A DNA stretch of 64,000 nt from Candidatus Magasanikiibacteriota bacterium (GTDB lineage: Bacteria; Patescibacteria; ABY1; Magasanikbacterales; 2-02-FULL-50-9b), in the NCBI GenBank assembly GCA_903893485.1, contig CAITMK010000003.1, forward strand, positions 16,483 through 80,482, given 5' to 3'. Positions within the stretch are counted from its first letter, which is position 1; each line of letters opens with the position of its first letter. A program made the position numbers and the translations under genes. Below are positions 17,910 to 25,636 of the stretch, piece by piece. Under the pieces are notes generated by a model, which worked only from the letters and a program-made list of their open reading frames with translations, was not told the DNA's origin and made no database searches.

Positions 17910-19739
17910 TTAGTTCCCTGCCACACCCGCTGCATCAGGGGACAAAACCACCGGCGCCACAATTGGCGTTGAAGTTGCGGCTACCCCAATCAAACAAACT
18001 TCGCCCCAAGGTTTATAGAAGCTTGGAAAATCAACTTTTTTAAGTGTTCCATTTGGATAAGTAACCGAATACGAAAAAATGGTTGATGCGCCCTCATGTG
18101 CTAACTCGGTACATTTTTTTTTGCCCACGGGCAAAGTAGTCGTTTCAATAAGTTTTTTTGGTGGCGGATCTTTTGTTGCTAATGTTATTGGAATCGTACG
18201 AGATGCGGTTCGCCCATCTTTTGTTCCCCAAATTGAAAACCGCAAAATATTTTTTGGCAAAAATTCCGTATGCATCATAACCCAATGACCAGTATCGTTG
18301 GTGAAACGAAAATCTGGTTTTGGATCATAGATAGTTGCGTCAGTACCTGATACTCCATTTTCAAAATAATAATGCACTTGATACGAATGATTGTGACGCT
18401 CGACCACCGGCAACCCCGCGCCCATGGCCGCGCGAAAAGTGGTTGTGCCAATTTGACAGAGGCCGCCGCCAAATTCTGGCTGCGTTTTATCATCTTTGAT
18501 TACCAATTCCTGCACATATCCGCCAGTGGCATCGATTGGAAGAAGTGCCTTAATGAGTGAAAACGTATCGCCCGGCGCAACCAAGGTACCTTCAACTTTT
18601 GCCATGCCGGTTTTTATATTCACCAAACGTGCCGGTGTTGATCCGGAATAATCTGAGGTGCCAAAACCAATTTCTTCTTTGATGCCCAAGGTATTTAAAC
18701 TGTCGAGCGTGATTGCGGGCGCTGTTTCTTTAACCGCAACATCCGCAGAATCTGAACCCGCTTGCGCTGCATTAAAAATATTTCCCGCGGTCCCTGCCCA
18801 ATCAATAACGCGGCCCATAATTTCTGGTTGAAATTGAGTCACTTTTTTATCAGCATATACAAAGCGTGCATTTTTTCCCGACTGTTCAAATCCGCTGAGC
18901 GCTGCATGAAGTGTATTTTTCAAAATGTCTCCGTCAATACCAACCATAACATTTCCCTGCACCGTAATTGGTTGCACCGCTGGAATAATTGCCACCGGAG
19001 TAATTGCAACTGGTTTGCCCGCAATTTGTAAATTCAGATTTTTTAAATTTGAAATAAAATTATTCGCCGTATCAATTAAGTTTTCAGCTGCCGCGGTTGT
19101 TACCAAAGGTTCTGTTTCAGTAATTTTTGCGGTCACTGAATTTTTGCCTTCCAAAAGTGCGTCAGAAATTGCATTTGTTAAATCGGCAGCGTTAATACTT
19201 TGCCCCGCGCTACCTGGCACCACATGTACCGCATGACTACTTGCGTCAAATTCAAAACGAGCATTTTGCGGACCCTGGTCGGAAACTTTCCAAGCGGTGA
19301 TTGCCGTGGCAATGACGTCTACATTATGTGCAGCTCCTGAATGCGCAAGCGGTACATGCGCTGGTGTTTCCAATCCGACTGCCCCACGCAGGCGCGCGAG
19401 CGTATCCAAATTTGCAGCTTTTAAAGCTGCATCATCGACGGAATCTTTTGCGGACAATACAAAAAGCTCATCGTTTTGCGTATCAAGTGGCAGCGTGTGA
19501 ACGCCTTTTCCAGGCACCGCAACCGTTATACCTTCACGCGTAATTTTATCAATGCGCACCGTAACTGCCTGCAGGGCTTGGGCCTGTGTCATTCCGCCAA
19601 CAGCAACCGGACCAATGGTAAAACCTGCGGGAAATAAATTGAGCGTATATGCTTTTGCAAAAATCGCACCAACACCAAAAGCAGCGGCTATAAAAACCGC
19701 TCCACCTAGTGCTAATCCAATTTTTGTGCCACGCGTCAT
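17910..19739 (-). CDS. VanW-family cell-envelope protein
   Basis: 609 residues. An N-terminal membrane anchor (about residues 8-28) is followed by about 330 residues with two repeats like the putative peptidoglycan-binding/YoaR-type domain. The VanW domain starts near residue 380 (VNIKTGMAKVEGTLVAPGDT), with the hallmark EFGGGLCQIGTTTFRAAMGAGL and VERHNHSYQVHYY. VanW proteins are exported and associated with the cell wall; their activity is not established. The ATG lies 1 nt after the Hsp20 stop, so the two are cotranscribed. The C-terminus is Pro/Ala/Val-rich and ends AAGVAGN. Confidence 0.88.
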   Translation of the reverse strand: MTRGTKIGLALGGAVFIAAAFGVGAIFAKAYTLNLFPAGFTIGPVAVGGMTQAQALQAVTVRIDKITREGITVAVPGKGVHTLPLDTQNDELFVLSAKDSVDDAALKAANLDTLARLRGAVGLETPAHVPLAHSGAAHNVDVIATAITAWKVSDQGPQNARFEFDASSHAVHVVPGSAGQSINAADLTNAISDALLEGKNSVTAKITETEPLVTTAAAENLIDTANNFISNLKNLNLQIAGKPVAITPVAIIPAVQPITVQGNVMVGIDGDILKNTLHAALSGFEQSGKNARFVYADKKVTQFQPEIMGRVIDWAGTAGNIFNAAQAGSDSADVAVKETAPAITLDSLNTLGIKEEIGFGTSDYSGSTPARLVNIKTGMAKVEGTLVAPGDTFSLIKALLPIDATGGYVQELVIKDDKTQPEFGGGLCQIGTTTFRAAMGAGLPVVERHNHSYQVHYYFENGVSGTDATIYDPKPDFRFTNDTGHWVMMHTEFLPKNILRFSIWGTKDGRTASRTIPITLATKDPPPKKLIETTTLPVGKKKCTELAHEGASTIFSYSVTYPNGTLKKVDFPSFYKPWGEVCLIGVAATSTPIVAPVVLSPDAAGVAGN

Positions 19740-19740
19740 A

Positions 19741-20136
19741 TTATTCTTCTTCGATGATCATTATTGGGATGTGTTCTGTTTTGGTTTGTTTTGGAATACG
19801 GATGGTGAGTAAACCGTTGCGAAAAGTTGCTTTTGCTTCGTCTGCGTGCACTTCGGTTGGCAAAATAATGCTGCGCGAAAATGGCCCCCAAAAACATTCT
19901 TCCATGAAATATTGCTCTGGAGTGAGCATGACTTCTGGTGTACGTGTTCCCCGTATTGTGAGCACATCACCATGAAACGAAATGGAAATATCCGTTGGAT
20001 CTGCACCCGCAACTGGCGCCAAAATAATCAAATCAGTTTTTGTTTCCGCAACATCAACCGGCAGCTCGCCTTCGCGCGCGTCGTTCAAAAGTTCTTCGTG
20101 AGACATTTCATGTTGAAATTCAAAACCGTCGGCCAT
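19741..20136 (-). CDS. Hsp20/alpha-crystallin small heat-shock protein
   Basis: 131 residues. A short N-terminal region precedes the alpha-crystallin domain (LPVDVAETKTDLIILAPVAG to NGLLTIRIPK, the GxLTIxxP-like end), then an EHIPIMI tail resembling the IxI motif that bridges oligomers. These proteins hold unfolded clients in the cytoplasm without ATP. It sits 18 nt after the metal-binding lipoprotein gene but has its own promoter in that gap, and it drives the VanW gene as well. Confidence 0.9.
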   Translation of the reverse strand: MADGFEFQHEMSHEELLNDAREGELPVDVAETKTDLIILAPVAGADPTDISISFHGDVLTIRGTRTPEVMLTPEQYFMEECFWGPFSRSIILPTEVHADEAKATFRNGLLTIRIPKQTKTEHIPIMIIEEE

Positions 20137-20146
20137 AGTGGCCCCA

Positions 20147-20175
20147 AGTATATTCTATTTTAAGGCGCTTTGCAA
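20147..20175 (-). promoter_or_regulatory. Promoter for hsp20-vanW
   Basis: Minus-strand TTGCAA (20170-20175), 17-bp spacer, TATACT (20147-20152), 10 nt before the ATG at 20136. The -35 lies in the 3' end of the upstream lipoprotein gene. Confidence 0.6.
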
Positions 20176-21012
20176 AACAGACAAATTAGTTTGCATAACT
20201 GTTTGATAAGCGGTCGGCTCAGCGGTGCCGACTTCCAAGGTGTTAACGGTGTATACCACATGGTGTGTATCCGCAGCAATGGCCGCAGCAAGCGACTGCG
20301 ACATACCACTTTCACCAAGAAGCGCTGCATCGCCGCCTAAATTATTCAGCACCTTTTCAACCGCAGCAACCGCTTGTGGCGTTGGTGTGTCTTCTGGCAA
20401 CTGCTGCACCGTGCCCGAAATATGCAAACCGTAATCCGCGGCCAAATATTCAAACGCATCGTGCAACGTTACAATATTATGATGTGGCAATTCAGCGAGT
20501 GTTTTAAATTGTGAATCTAATTCCGTGAGCGTGTTTTGATATGTCGCCGAATTTGCTTGGATTGCCTGGGCATTTTGCGGAAATGCAATCGCAAGCGCTT
20601 CAGAAAGTTTTTGGGTAATGCCAATCATTTTTTTTGGCGACAACCATACGTGCGGATTATCTTTATCCGTCATGCCGAGTAAATCAGCGACCGAAATAAT
20701 TTTTGCATTTGGCGCCGCGGCCTGGGCACCACGCACGGCCCACGTGTCGAGCCCCATGCCCCACACCAAAATAATATCCGCATGTGAAAGTATTACCAGT
20801 TCGCGCGGTGATAATGTTACTTCATGAGGCTCTGCACCTGGTGGCAAGATTGATTGCACGTTTGCTTTGTCTCCAAGTAAATTTTCGGCAACAACGGTAA
20901 GCGGAATAATAGTTGTTACCACGGTTGGTTTAGTTGTGTCGAGCGGTTTTGCAGAACTACAACCCGCACCAATAAAAAATAAAATTGTTGCAGCGACAAA
21001 AAACTTTTTCAT
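20155..21012 (-). CDS. Zinc/manganese-type ABC substrate-binding lipoprotein (ZnuA/TroA family)
   Basis: 285 residues. A signal peptide with lipobox IGAGC gives lipidated Cys18. The cluster A-I fold is followed by three expected metal His: His63 (AEPHEV), His121 (DNPHVWLSP) and His184 (TLHDAFEYLA), plus an acidic residue in LGESGMSQ. It would capture Zn2+ or Mn2+ outside the membrane for an ABC permease. No permease or ATPase gene of that family is adjacent; the neighbours are VKOR (1 nt upstream) and Hsp20. The partners may be elsewhere, or the protein may only buffer or deliver metal. Confidence 0.9.
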   Translation of the reverse strand: MKKFFVAATILFFIGAGCSSAKPLDTTKPTVVTTIIPLTVVAENLLGDKANVQSILPPGAEPHEVTLSPRELVILSHADIILVWGMGLDTWAVRGAQAAAPNAKIISVADLLGMTDKDNPHVWLSPKKMIGITQKLSEALAIAFPQNAQAIQANSATYQNTLTELDSQFKTLAELPHHNIVTLHDAFEYLAADYGLHISGTVQQLPEDTPTPQAVAAVEKVLNNLGGDAALLGESGMSQSLAAAIAADTHHVVYTVNTLEVGTAEPTAYQTVMQTNLSVLQSALK

Positions 21013-21013
21013 A

Positions 21014-21439
21014 TTATATTTCGGCTAGGGCAAACAAAATTGCTAAAATCGCGGTGAGTGCGTATGAAGTTAGGCACACAATACACCATGTGTTAAGCAG
21101 CACATGGCTAATCCACGCGAGGTGCGCGCTGAATCCAACCGCAACACCAATAAGCGCAGCAAGGAGTAATTTAATTTTTCGGCGATGATCGCGAAATTGT
21201 TCGATACAAAAAAGTAAAATTGCTACGTATGAAAGTAATCCAAAAAAAGCAACGGGCACGCCAAATAATTCTGAATAGATGCCACGGTTAACAATGTCAC
21301 AATTAAATTGTGCGTTAATGTTGCAGAATGATCCGCCCGTTGCAAAATGCGCATACATTGCATAACCAGCCGCGACGATTCCAAGGCCAGCAACCACGCA
21401 CATTGCACGATACATTTTTTGTTTTTGGATAGCATTCAT
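21014..21439 (-). CDS. VKOR-family membrane oxidoreductase
   Basis: 141 residues with four predicted membrane helices. The loop cysteines Cys39 and Cys47 lie in SFCNINAQFNCDIVN, and the quinone-site motif WCIVC has Cys119 and Cys122. This is the bacterial vitamin K epoxide reductase fold, which reoxidises DsbA-type proteins and passes electrons to quinone. No thioredoxin domain is fused. The partner is probably the DsbA-like protein at 45121. It is 3 nt downstream of the Cys-cluster protein and 1 nt upstream of the ZnuA-like lipoprotein. Confidence 0.92.
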   Translation of the reverse strand: MNAIQKQKMYRAMCVVAGLGIVAAGYAMYAHFATGGSFCNINAQFNCDIVNRGIYSELFGVPVAFFGLLSYVAILLFCIEQFRDHRRKIKLLLAALIGVAVGFSAHLAWISHVLLNTWCIVCLTSYALTAILAILFALAEI

Positions 21440-21442
21440 AGT

Positions 21443-22072
21443 TTATTTTCTAAGTAGTACAAATAAAGTGTCGTGCAATTTTTGAAGTCTTTCAAAAAGC
21501 TCTTCGGAGGGTGTGTGAATTTGGGCTTCATATTCCGAGCCTTCCAAATCAAGACCATTTTTTCTGATAACCTCAACAATGTCAGTTTGAAATTTAGTGA
21601 CCAATACTTTTGCCGTCTGGCGAATCTCGTTTGGACATCTTGCGCACAAATCCGCTGGCATACGATGTAGCGCGCAAAAACGCTCCCCGGTGCCATCATG
21701 AACGTTGCGTTGTGCCACGTCTTCATACAGACTTTTTTGATGAGGCTGCAAGCCGTTTGTAAATGCACGCAAACCATAATTGTCCCAAAGCTGTTTTGCA
21801 ACGTCCATAGCCTGAATTGTTTGAATGGTGTGCGCCCGGCTATCAAGCGCTTGAATGCGACATTTCCGACAACTGCCGCCACGAGGGTTCCCATGTTCAC
21901 ACAATTCATTGTCAAAACCTGGTTTTGGTTCAATTGCGGGATGATCACCAACTGCCTGCAAAAGACCTGGTCGCTGTGGTATCGTAGGTTTTTTTTCTGA
22001 TGGTTCATCGTGTGGTGGCAACGGCGTTATCGCCTGCGACCACGGCCGTTTAATTTTGTCCCAAAAACCCAT
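21443..22072 (-). CDS. Hypothetical protein with two Cys clusters
   Basis: 209 residues, begins MGFWDKIKRPWSQ. There is a Pro-rich N-terminus, then CEHGNPRGGSCRKC near residues 58-71 and CALHRMPADLCARC near 132-145. These CxH...CxxC-like knuckles could each hold zinc. The C-terminal 60 residues look helical. There is no signal peptide, so it is probably cytoplasmic. I do not recognise the family. It is the first gene of the run with VKOR and the ZnuA-like lipoprotein; the alternative frame at 21436-22008 is a shadow. Confidence 0.75.
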   Translation of the reverse strand: MGFWDKIKRPWSQAITPLPPHDEPSEKKPTIPQRPGLLQAVGDHPAIEPKPGFDNELCEHGNPRGGSCRKCRIQALDSRAHTIQTIQAMDVAKQLWDNYGLRAFTNGLQPHQKSLYEDVAQRNVHDGTGERFCALHRMPADLCARCPNEIRQTAKVLVTKFQTDIVEVIRKNGLDLEGSEYEAQIHTPSEELFERLQKLHDTLFVLLRK

Positions 22073-22156
22073 AGCGAATCATGTTTGACGTTTCTATAAC
22101 TACGTGGTATTCTACACCCGCAATTTTTTATACGCAATTAGAGTTGCACAAAATCA

Positions 22157-22228
22157 GGTCTCATCGTCTAACGGTTAGGACACCACGCTTTCAATGTGGG
22201 AATAGGGGTTCGATTCCCCTTGGGACTA
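22157..22228 (+). tRNA. tRNA-Glu (anticodon TTC)
   Basis: Cloverleaf with acceptor GGTCTCA/TGGGACT (with wobble pairs), anticodon stem CCACG/TGTGG with loop CTTTCAA, T-arm GGGGTTCGATTCCCC and discriminator A at 22228. CCA is not encoded. A long hairpin starts at its 3' end, and its last 18 bases recur at 22357-22374. Confidence 0.95.
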
Positions 22229-22374
22229 TAAAAATACGCCATCCGCAAGGGTGGTGTATTTTTATAGTCTTACAATTTGGGGAATCGAACGGGCACAAAG
22301 AAATTGCCGATGGCAATTTCGACTGCCCCGGGTTTTGCGGCTTCACGCCACAAAACCGATTCCCCTTGGGACTA
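22211..22374 (+). repeat. tRNA-Glu 3'-end direct repeats
   Basis: CGATTCCCCTTGGGACTA occurs at 22211-22228, inside the tRNA, and exactly again at 22357-22374. An inverted 12-nt copy of the T-arm (GGGGAATCGAAC) is at 22279-22290. Between them lie a 17-bp hairpin (22225-22241 with 22252-22268) and NP4. Confidence 0.85.
22279..22365. repeat. Nested palindrome NP4
   Basis: Outer stem GGGGAATCG (22279-22287) with CGATTCCCC (22357-22365). Hairpin I is a perfect 9-bp stem GAAATTGCC/GGCAATTTC (22300-22308 with 22312-22320), extended by GGGCA/TGCCC. Hairpin II is GGTTTTG/CAAAACC (22331-22337 with 22351-22357). The outer arms are tRNA-Glu 3'-end sequence. Confidence 0.75.
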
Positions 22375-22381
22375 CCAAAAT

Positions 22382-22412
22382 ATCCTCCGCTTTTGCGGGG
22401 GATGTTTTGTTT
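22382..22412 (+). terminator. Terminator after tRNA-Glu/NP4
   Basis: Stem ATCCTCCGC/GCGGGGGAT (one wobble) with a TTTT loop, followed by GTTTTGTTTTT. It ends at the stop codon of the convergent gene. Confidence 0.8.
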
Positions 22413-23042
22413 TTAATACCATTTTTTATCCGCGTAAAAATATAAAACCACACTCACGAGTGCCGCATAAAAACACCACACCGACGTAAAATCTTTGGTG
22501 TATACAATCCACGCAACCGCGGCAGTAACTAATGCAAGCATCGAAAAAACTTTAAAGGCTCGATAACTAGATAATAATCCGGGAGCAATTGTCACGATAA
22601 GATACGCATAACTGAGCGGCATCGGATGCGTAATTTCATTTGCTTTATAAAATACACAGTGATTGATAATAACCGCGGCTTGCGGATTGCGCAAAAAGCC
22701 AATGTATAGTGTTGCGCCAATAGCCGCCCCCACATAACACATGACCGTCATGATTTGACGACGTACCTTACTTGGTTCAATCGATCGCGCAGCAAACGGA
22801 ACAAATATTGGCCAAAATAAAAATGCAAAAAATAAAAATCCAAATGTAAGTGGTAATGTAAATTGTGGCGCGTGCCCGAGTGACAACCAGAGCCATCCTT
22901 CTATAAATTGCTGAATTGCAAAAAGAAATGAAATGCACGCAAGCGGCAACGCATTTTTATTTTTAGTTTTATGAATTGTTGCAGCACCAACTACCGTGAG
23001 AACAGCGGCGGCGGTAAAACTTGCGGTTGCAGAAAAACACAT
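22413..23042 (-). CDS. Multi-pass membrane protein, DUF6629-like
   Basis: 209 residues. It begins MCFSATASF, the characteristic start of a small family of integral membrane proteins (DUF6629, recalled from memory), and has about seven hydrophobic segments covering most of the chain. The function is unknown. It is monocistronic and convergent with tRNA-Glu. The ATG immediately follows an 18-bp perfect palindrome, so transcription is probably controlled there and the leader is very short. Confidence 0.8.
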   Translation of the reverse strand: MCFSATASFTAAAVLTVVGAATIHKTKNKNALPLACISFLFAIQQFIEGWLWLSLGHAPQFTLPLTFGFLFFAFLFWPIFVPFAARSIEPSKVRRQIMTVMCYVGAAIGATLYIGFLRNPQAAVIINHCVFYKANEITHPMPLSYAYLIVTIAPGLLSSYRAFKVFSMLALVTAAVAWIVYTKDFTSVWCFYAALVSVVLYFYADKKWY

Positions 23043-23060
23043 ATGCTAATATATTAGCAT
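23043..23060. promoter_or_regulatory. 18-bp perfect palindrome, operator-like
   Basis: ATGCTAATATATTAGCAT, immediately upstream of the ATG at 23042. It includes -10-like sequence (TAATAT) for the minus-strand gene. The symmetry and position suggest a repressor site. Confidence 0.5.
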
Positions 23061-23102
23061 GGATTTGGCTAATAAAAAACAGCTTGGCGTATATACGTTT
23101 TT

Positions 23103-23507
23103 TCAATCACTCATTCTGTCTCTAAAAGGAAATGGATCTGCCATATCTCTATTAGGAAGATGATCAATTCTCATCGCATTTTCTTGTACCAATCTTGCTT
23201 CGGCTTCGGTAAGTTCTTCTTTAAAACGATCAATTCTTTTAACAACCTCTTCGGCTTCAGATACTAAAAGATTGTCAGCCTTTCCTTTTTTGGCAAGCTG
23301 AATCGCATCATCCATTACACGTCTATAATATCCCTCATTAGTCAAGATGGCCCGCTTGAGGCGCATAATTTTACCAGCGGTATTTTCTGCCCCAGCTTCA
23401 TCTTGATAAGCCTTGCCTGCCTGTTCTAATCTAATCTGCTCATCAACGAGTTTAATTCTTTCAGCATCTACATCTATCGTATTTAAATCTTGCTTTTCGA
23501 AATCCAT
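23103..23507 (-). CDS. Small hypothetical coiled-coil protein
   Basis: 134 residues, charged, almost entirely helical by composition (ERIKLVDEQIRLEQAGKAY; VVKRIDRFKEELTEAEARL). There is no signal peptide or membrane segment, and no family is recognised. The C-terminus NRDMADPFPFRDRMSD is probably disordered. A GATAAT box (23516-23521) is 8 nt before the ATG, the near-leaderless layout of other genes here. Confidence 0.65.
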   Translation of the reverse strand: MDFEKQDLNTIDVDAERIKLVDEQIRLEQAGKAYQDEAGAENTAGKIMRLKRAILTNEGYYRRVMDDAIQLAKKGKADNLLVSEAEEVVKRIDRFKEELTEAEARLVQENAMRIDHLPNRDMADPFPFRDRMSD

Positions 23508-23604
23508 AGTATGAAATTATCACTAATCGTACATATATCTTACCCTCCGCACTCAGGAGCGTCAATCAAAATTTAATCCACAGTAGCCAAAACGCCAGCA
23601 TATG

Positions 23605-23613
23605 TGCTATTAT
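23605..23613 (+). promoter_or_regulatory. Extended -10 promoter of the HU gene
   Basis: TGC-TATTAT; no good -35. The leader to the ATG at 23645 would be about 25 nt, without a Shine-Dalgarno sequence. Confidence 0.45.
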
Positions 23614-23644
23614 TCTTGCAATCATTCATTTGTTAACTAATTTT

Positions 23645-23926
23645 ATGAGCAAAATGACAAAGTCAGCCATTGTAGATTCATTGGCAACTACCACAGGCAT
23701 GAGCAAGAAAGACGTTAATGGCTTCCTTACCGCCATGGCAGAACTTGCATACAAAGAAGTAAAGAAAAACGGCGAATTCGCTGTGGTAGGTCTTGGTAAA
23801 TTGGTTAAGGTACACCGCAAGGCTCGTGAAGGCCGCAACCCAGCAACTGGCGAAACCATAAAAATTGCTGCAAAAACAGTAGTTAAGTTCCGCGTTGCAA
23901 AGGCTGCTAAGGACGCAGTACTCTAA
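23645..23926 (+). CDS. HU-family DNA-binding protein
   Basis: 93 residues from the ATG at 23645 (MSKMTKSAIVDSLA); an ATG at 23654 or a TTG at 23630 are alternatives. The HU fold is evident: helical dimerisation half (TTTGMSKKDVNGFLTAMAEL), then beta-arm signature GRNPATGETIKI and C-terminal VVKFRVAKAAKDAV. It bends and compacts DNA as a dimer. It is monocistronic with a strong shared terminator. Of the nucleoid-associated proteins in this window it is the only one. Confidence 0.95.
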   Translation: MSKMTKSAIVDSLATTTGMSKKDVNGFLTAMAELAYKEVKKNGEFAVVGLGKLVKVHRKAREGRNPATGETIKIAAKTVVKFRVAKAAKDAVL

Positions 23927-23942
23927 ATCGCTCGTAGGATTT

Positions 23943-23970
23943 AAAAACCGCCCGATTGGGCGGTTTTTTT
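23943..23970. terminator. Bidirectional terminator between HU and the exonuclease gene
   Basis: Perfect stem CCGCCC/GGGCGG with a GATT loop, AAAAA on the left and TTTTTTT on the right. Confidence 0.93.
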
Positions 23971-23971
23971 A

Positions 23972-24667
23972 TTAGCAATATTTTTTCAGAGTAAACACCA
24001 ACTCTTCATTTTGCTCTGCGGGCGGTTTTTGCATTTCACTTCCCTGCAGCCATTGCAGATAACTTTTATCTGTTGCCGCAACCTCTTCAAAAGTTTTGCC
24101 GCGATATTTTCCAAAGTTCATGTGCGTAAGGAGCGCGGGTGTGCGTGTAAGCTCCAACATTTTTTCTAAAACCGCTTCGTCGGTGGTGAGTGCAAATTTT
24201 TCTGCAACTGTTTTTTTAAGCGCGCCAAATAACGCTTCCAAAACCAAAACATCACCGAGCGCATCGTGCGCCGCACCAGCAACATCAAGGCCGAGCAAAT
24301 AACGCAGGTACTGCAAATTATATTGCTCTGCAGAAATTACATGGCGTGCAACGCGGAGTGTATCAATATGCTGGCCCGGCTCCATTCCTTCATTTTTTAA
24401 AACTTCCAAATCAAATGGTGCGTTATGCGCCACAATAATATTCTCTGTGATTTCTGCGGCGTGCGGTGCAGCCTCAAACTTTGGCTTATCCGCAACCATT
24501 TCGTTGGTAATATGATGCACGGCCATTGCAGAAATTGAAATTGGTGATGGTGGTTTGTAAAATTCATTAACTATTTTGCCCGTTTGCGGATTTTTGTAGG
24601 CAAGTTGTACGAGGCGGCGTGCGGGATCCAAATCAGTTGTTTCGGTATCAAGAAAAATAATGTTCAT
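23972..24667 (-). CDS. DnaQ-like 3'-5' exonuclease (ExoX-like)
   Basis: 231 residues. DEDDh motifs are: LDTETT (residues 6-11, ExoI), HNAPFD near 80 (ExoII) and HDALGD near 134 (ExoIII). A C-terminal module (FGKYRGKTFEEVAATDKSYL) resembles the small domain that follows the nuclease in ExoX-like proteins. It would remove nucleotides from 3' ends in repair or proofreading. It is not next to dnaE (31497), whose product has no exonuclease domain, so it could supply proofreading; that is inference. Confidence 0.88.
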   Translation of the reverse strand: MNIIFLDTETTDLDPARRLVQLAYKNPQTGKIVNEFYKPPSPISISAMAVHHITNEMVADKPKFEAAPHAAEITENIIVAHNAPFDLEVLKNEGMEPGQHIDTLRVARHVISAEQYNLQYLRYLLGLDVAGAAHDALGDVLVLEALFGALKKTVAEKFALTTDEAVLEKMLELTRTPALLTHMNFGKYRGKTFEEVAATDKSYLQWLQGSEMQKPPAEQNEELVFTLKKYC

Positions 24668-24692
24668 AGTGCACGCAGCATATCAAATCAAA

Positions 24693-24740
24693 TAAAAAAT
24701 CACCACCCCTGCCTGCGCGTCGCGCAAACAAGTTTGGTGA
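24693..24740 (-). terminator. Terminator after the 24758-25423 gene
   Basis: Outer stem TCACCA/TGGTGA (24700-24705 with 24735-24740) with an inner GCGC/GCGC hairpin, then six T on the minus strand. Confidence 0.7.
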
Positions 24741-24757
24741 GTTGGCCTGCAAGCGAT

Positions 24758-25423
24758 TCACGGCGCTTTGCTCGGAATCGCGAAATCTTCCACGCGAATG
24801 ATCGGCGCTTTGCCACAGTGATCGAACAAATCATAGCCGTCGATCGGCGTGCATTTACGCTCGAGCGCCTCGCGCTGCAAATTGTAGGCGCACGTTTCAA
24901 AATCCTTTTGCTTTTGCTGCGTGTGTGGACACGTAGCGCACGCCGGATCTTGCGCCGCAAACGCTTTGACACACCACGGCTCAACATACGGCAAGACTTT
25001 GGGTGAACACTTTGCCGCAACCAACGCCGCAATATCATCCTCGGGCGTGTGGCGCGCACGCAACAATTTCTCCTGCGCGGCCACGCACTCTTCATGTTTG
25101 ACGATTTTCTCGTCATGGTCCTTCCGCGCCCAGCGCACACCAATCAGGCATGCATTCTTTTGGTCCGCGTATGCCATGGCCGCCGTTTCAGCCGCGGTCT
25201 TGCTTTGTGTGTACATGTTATTCACCGCCGGGAACAGATGCTCGGCACTGATCGCTCGCGCGCCGCACCGACGCTGAAATTCACGCGCGATTAGATCTTG
25301 CTCTTCGCTCACCGGCGCACCAGCATACCCCTTGTCTTCCAGGTACGAAACCACGGTTGGCACGCGCATTGCACCGCAACTAAGCAGGCAGAAAACCACC
25401 AGAAACAGTTTAGCGTTCTTCAT
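24758..25423 (-). CDS. Hypothetical lipoprotein, Cys-containing, high GC
   Basis: 221 residues. The N-terminus MKNAKLFLVVFCLLSCGAM is a short signal peptide with lipobox LLSC, so the mature protein would be a lipoprotein. About ten further cysteines are spread through a mainly helical chain (CATCPHTQQKQKDFETC near 165-180), likely forming disulfides outside the membrane. No family is recognised. The gene has its own consensus promoter, a G-rich site just before the ATG and its own terminator. It is divergent from the Cys-rich lipoprotein genes at 25637 and 27465. Confidence 0.75.
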   Translation of the reverse strand: MKNAKLFLVVFCLLSCGAMRVPTVVSYLEDKGYAGAPVSEEQDLIAREFQRRCGARAISAEHLFPAVNNMYTQSKTAAETAAMAYADQKNACLIGVRWARKDHDEKIVKHEECVAAQEKLLRARHTPEDDIAALVAAKCSPKVLPYVEPWCVKAFAAQDPACATCPHTQQKQKDFETCAYNLQREALERKCTPIDGYDLFDHCGKAPIIRVEDFAIPSKAP

Positions 25424-25452
25424 AATCCCCCCAATTGCCTTTCGGCAAATCT

Positions 25453-25481
25453 GGTATACCGTAAAATTACCGCCATGTCAA
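25453..25481 (-). promoter_or_regulatory. Promoter of the 24758-25423 gene
   Basis: Minus-strand TTGACA (25476-25481), 17-bp spacer, TATACC (25453-25458), 29 nt before the ATG. Confidence 0.7.
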
Positions 25482-25536
25482 GATAATTCCGTGATTTTTT
25501 GGTATTTTTTTGATAACCACGAAGTAGCCGAAGCCC

Positions 25537-25565
25537 TTGACAAAATCGACATATTACGTTATATC
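25537..25565 (+). promoter_or_regulatory. Promoter of the 25637 gene
   Basis: TTGACA (25537-25542), 17-bp spacer, TATATC (25560-25565), giving a leader of about 65 nt with AAAGGAG six bases before the ATG. Confidence 0.7.
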
Positions 25566-25636
25566 TATTACTACGCGCGGGAATTCTCCTTCGTGTTCTG
25601 TTCTTCACGGCCCGAGGGGCCAGAAAGGAGTTCGTC

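Noticed and set aside
22211..22374. Integrated prophage or genomic island at tRNA-Glu
   Set aside because: Only 128 bp separates the direct repeats, with no integrase or cargo gene.
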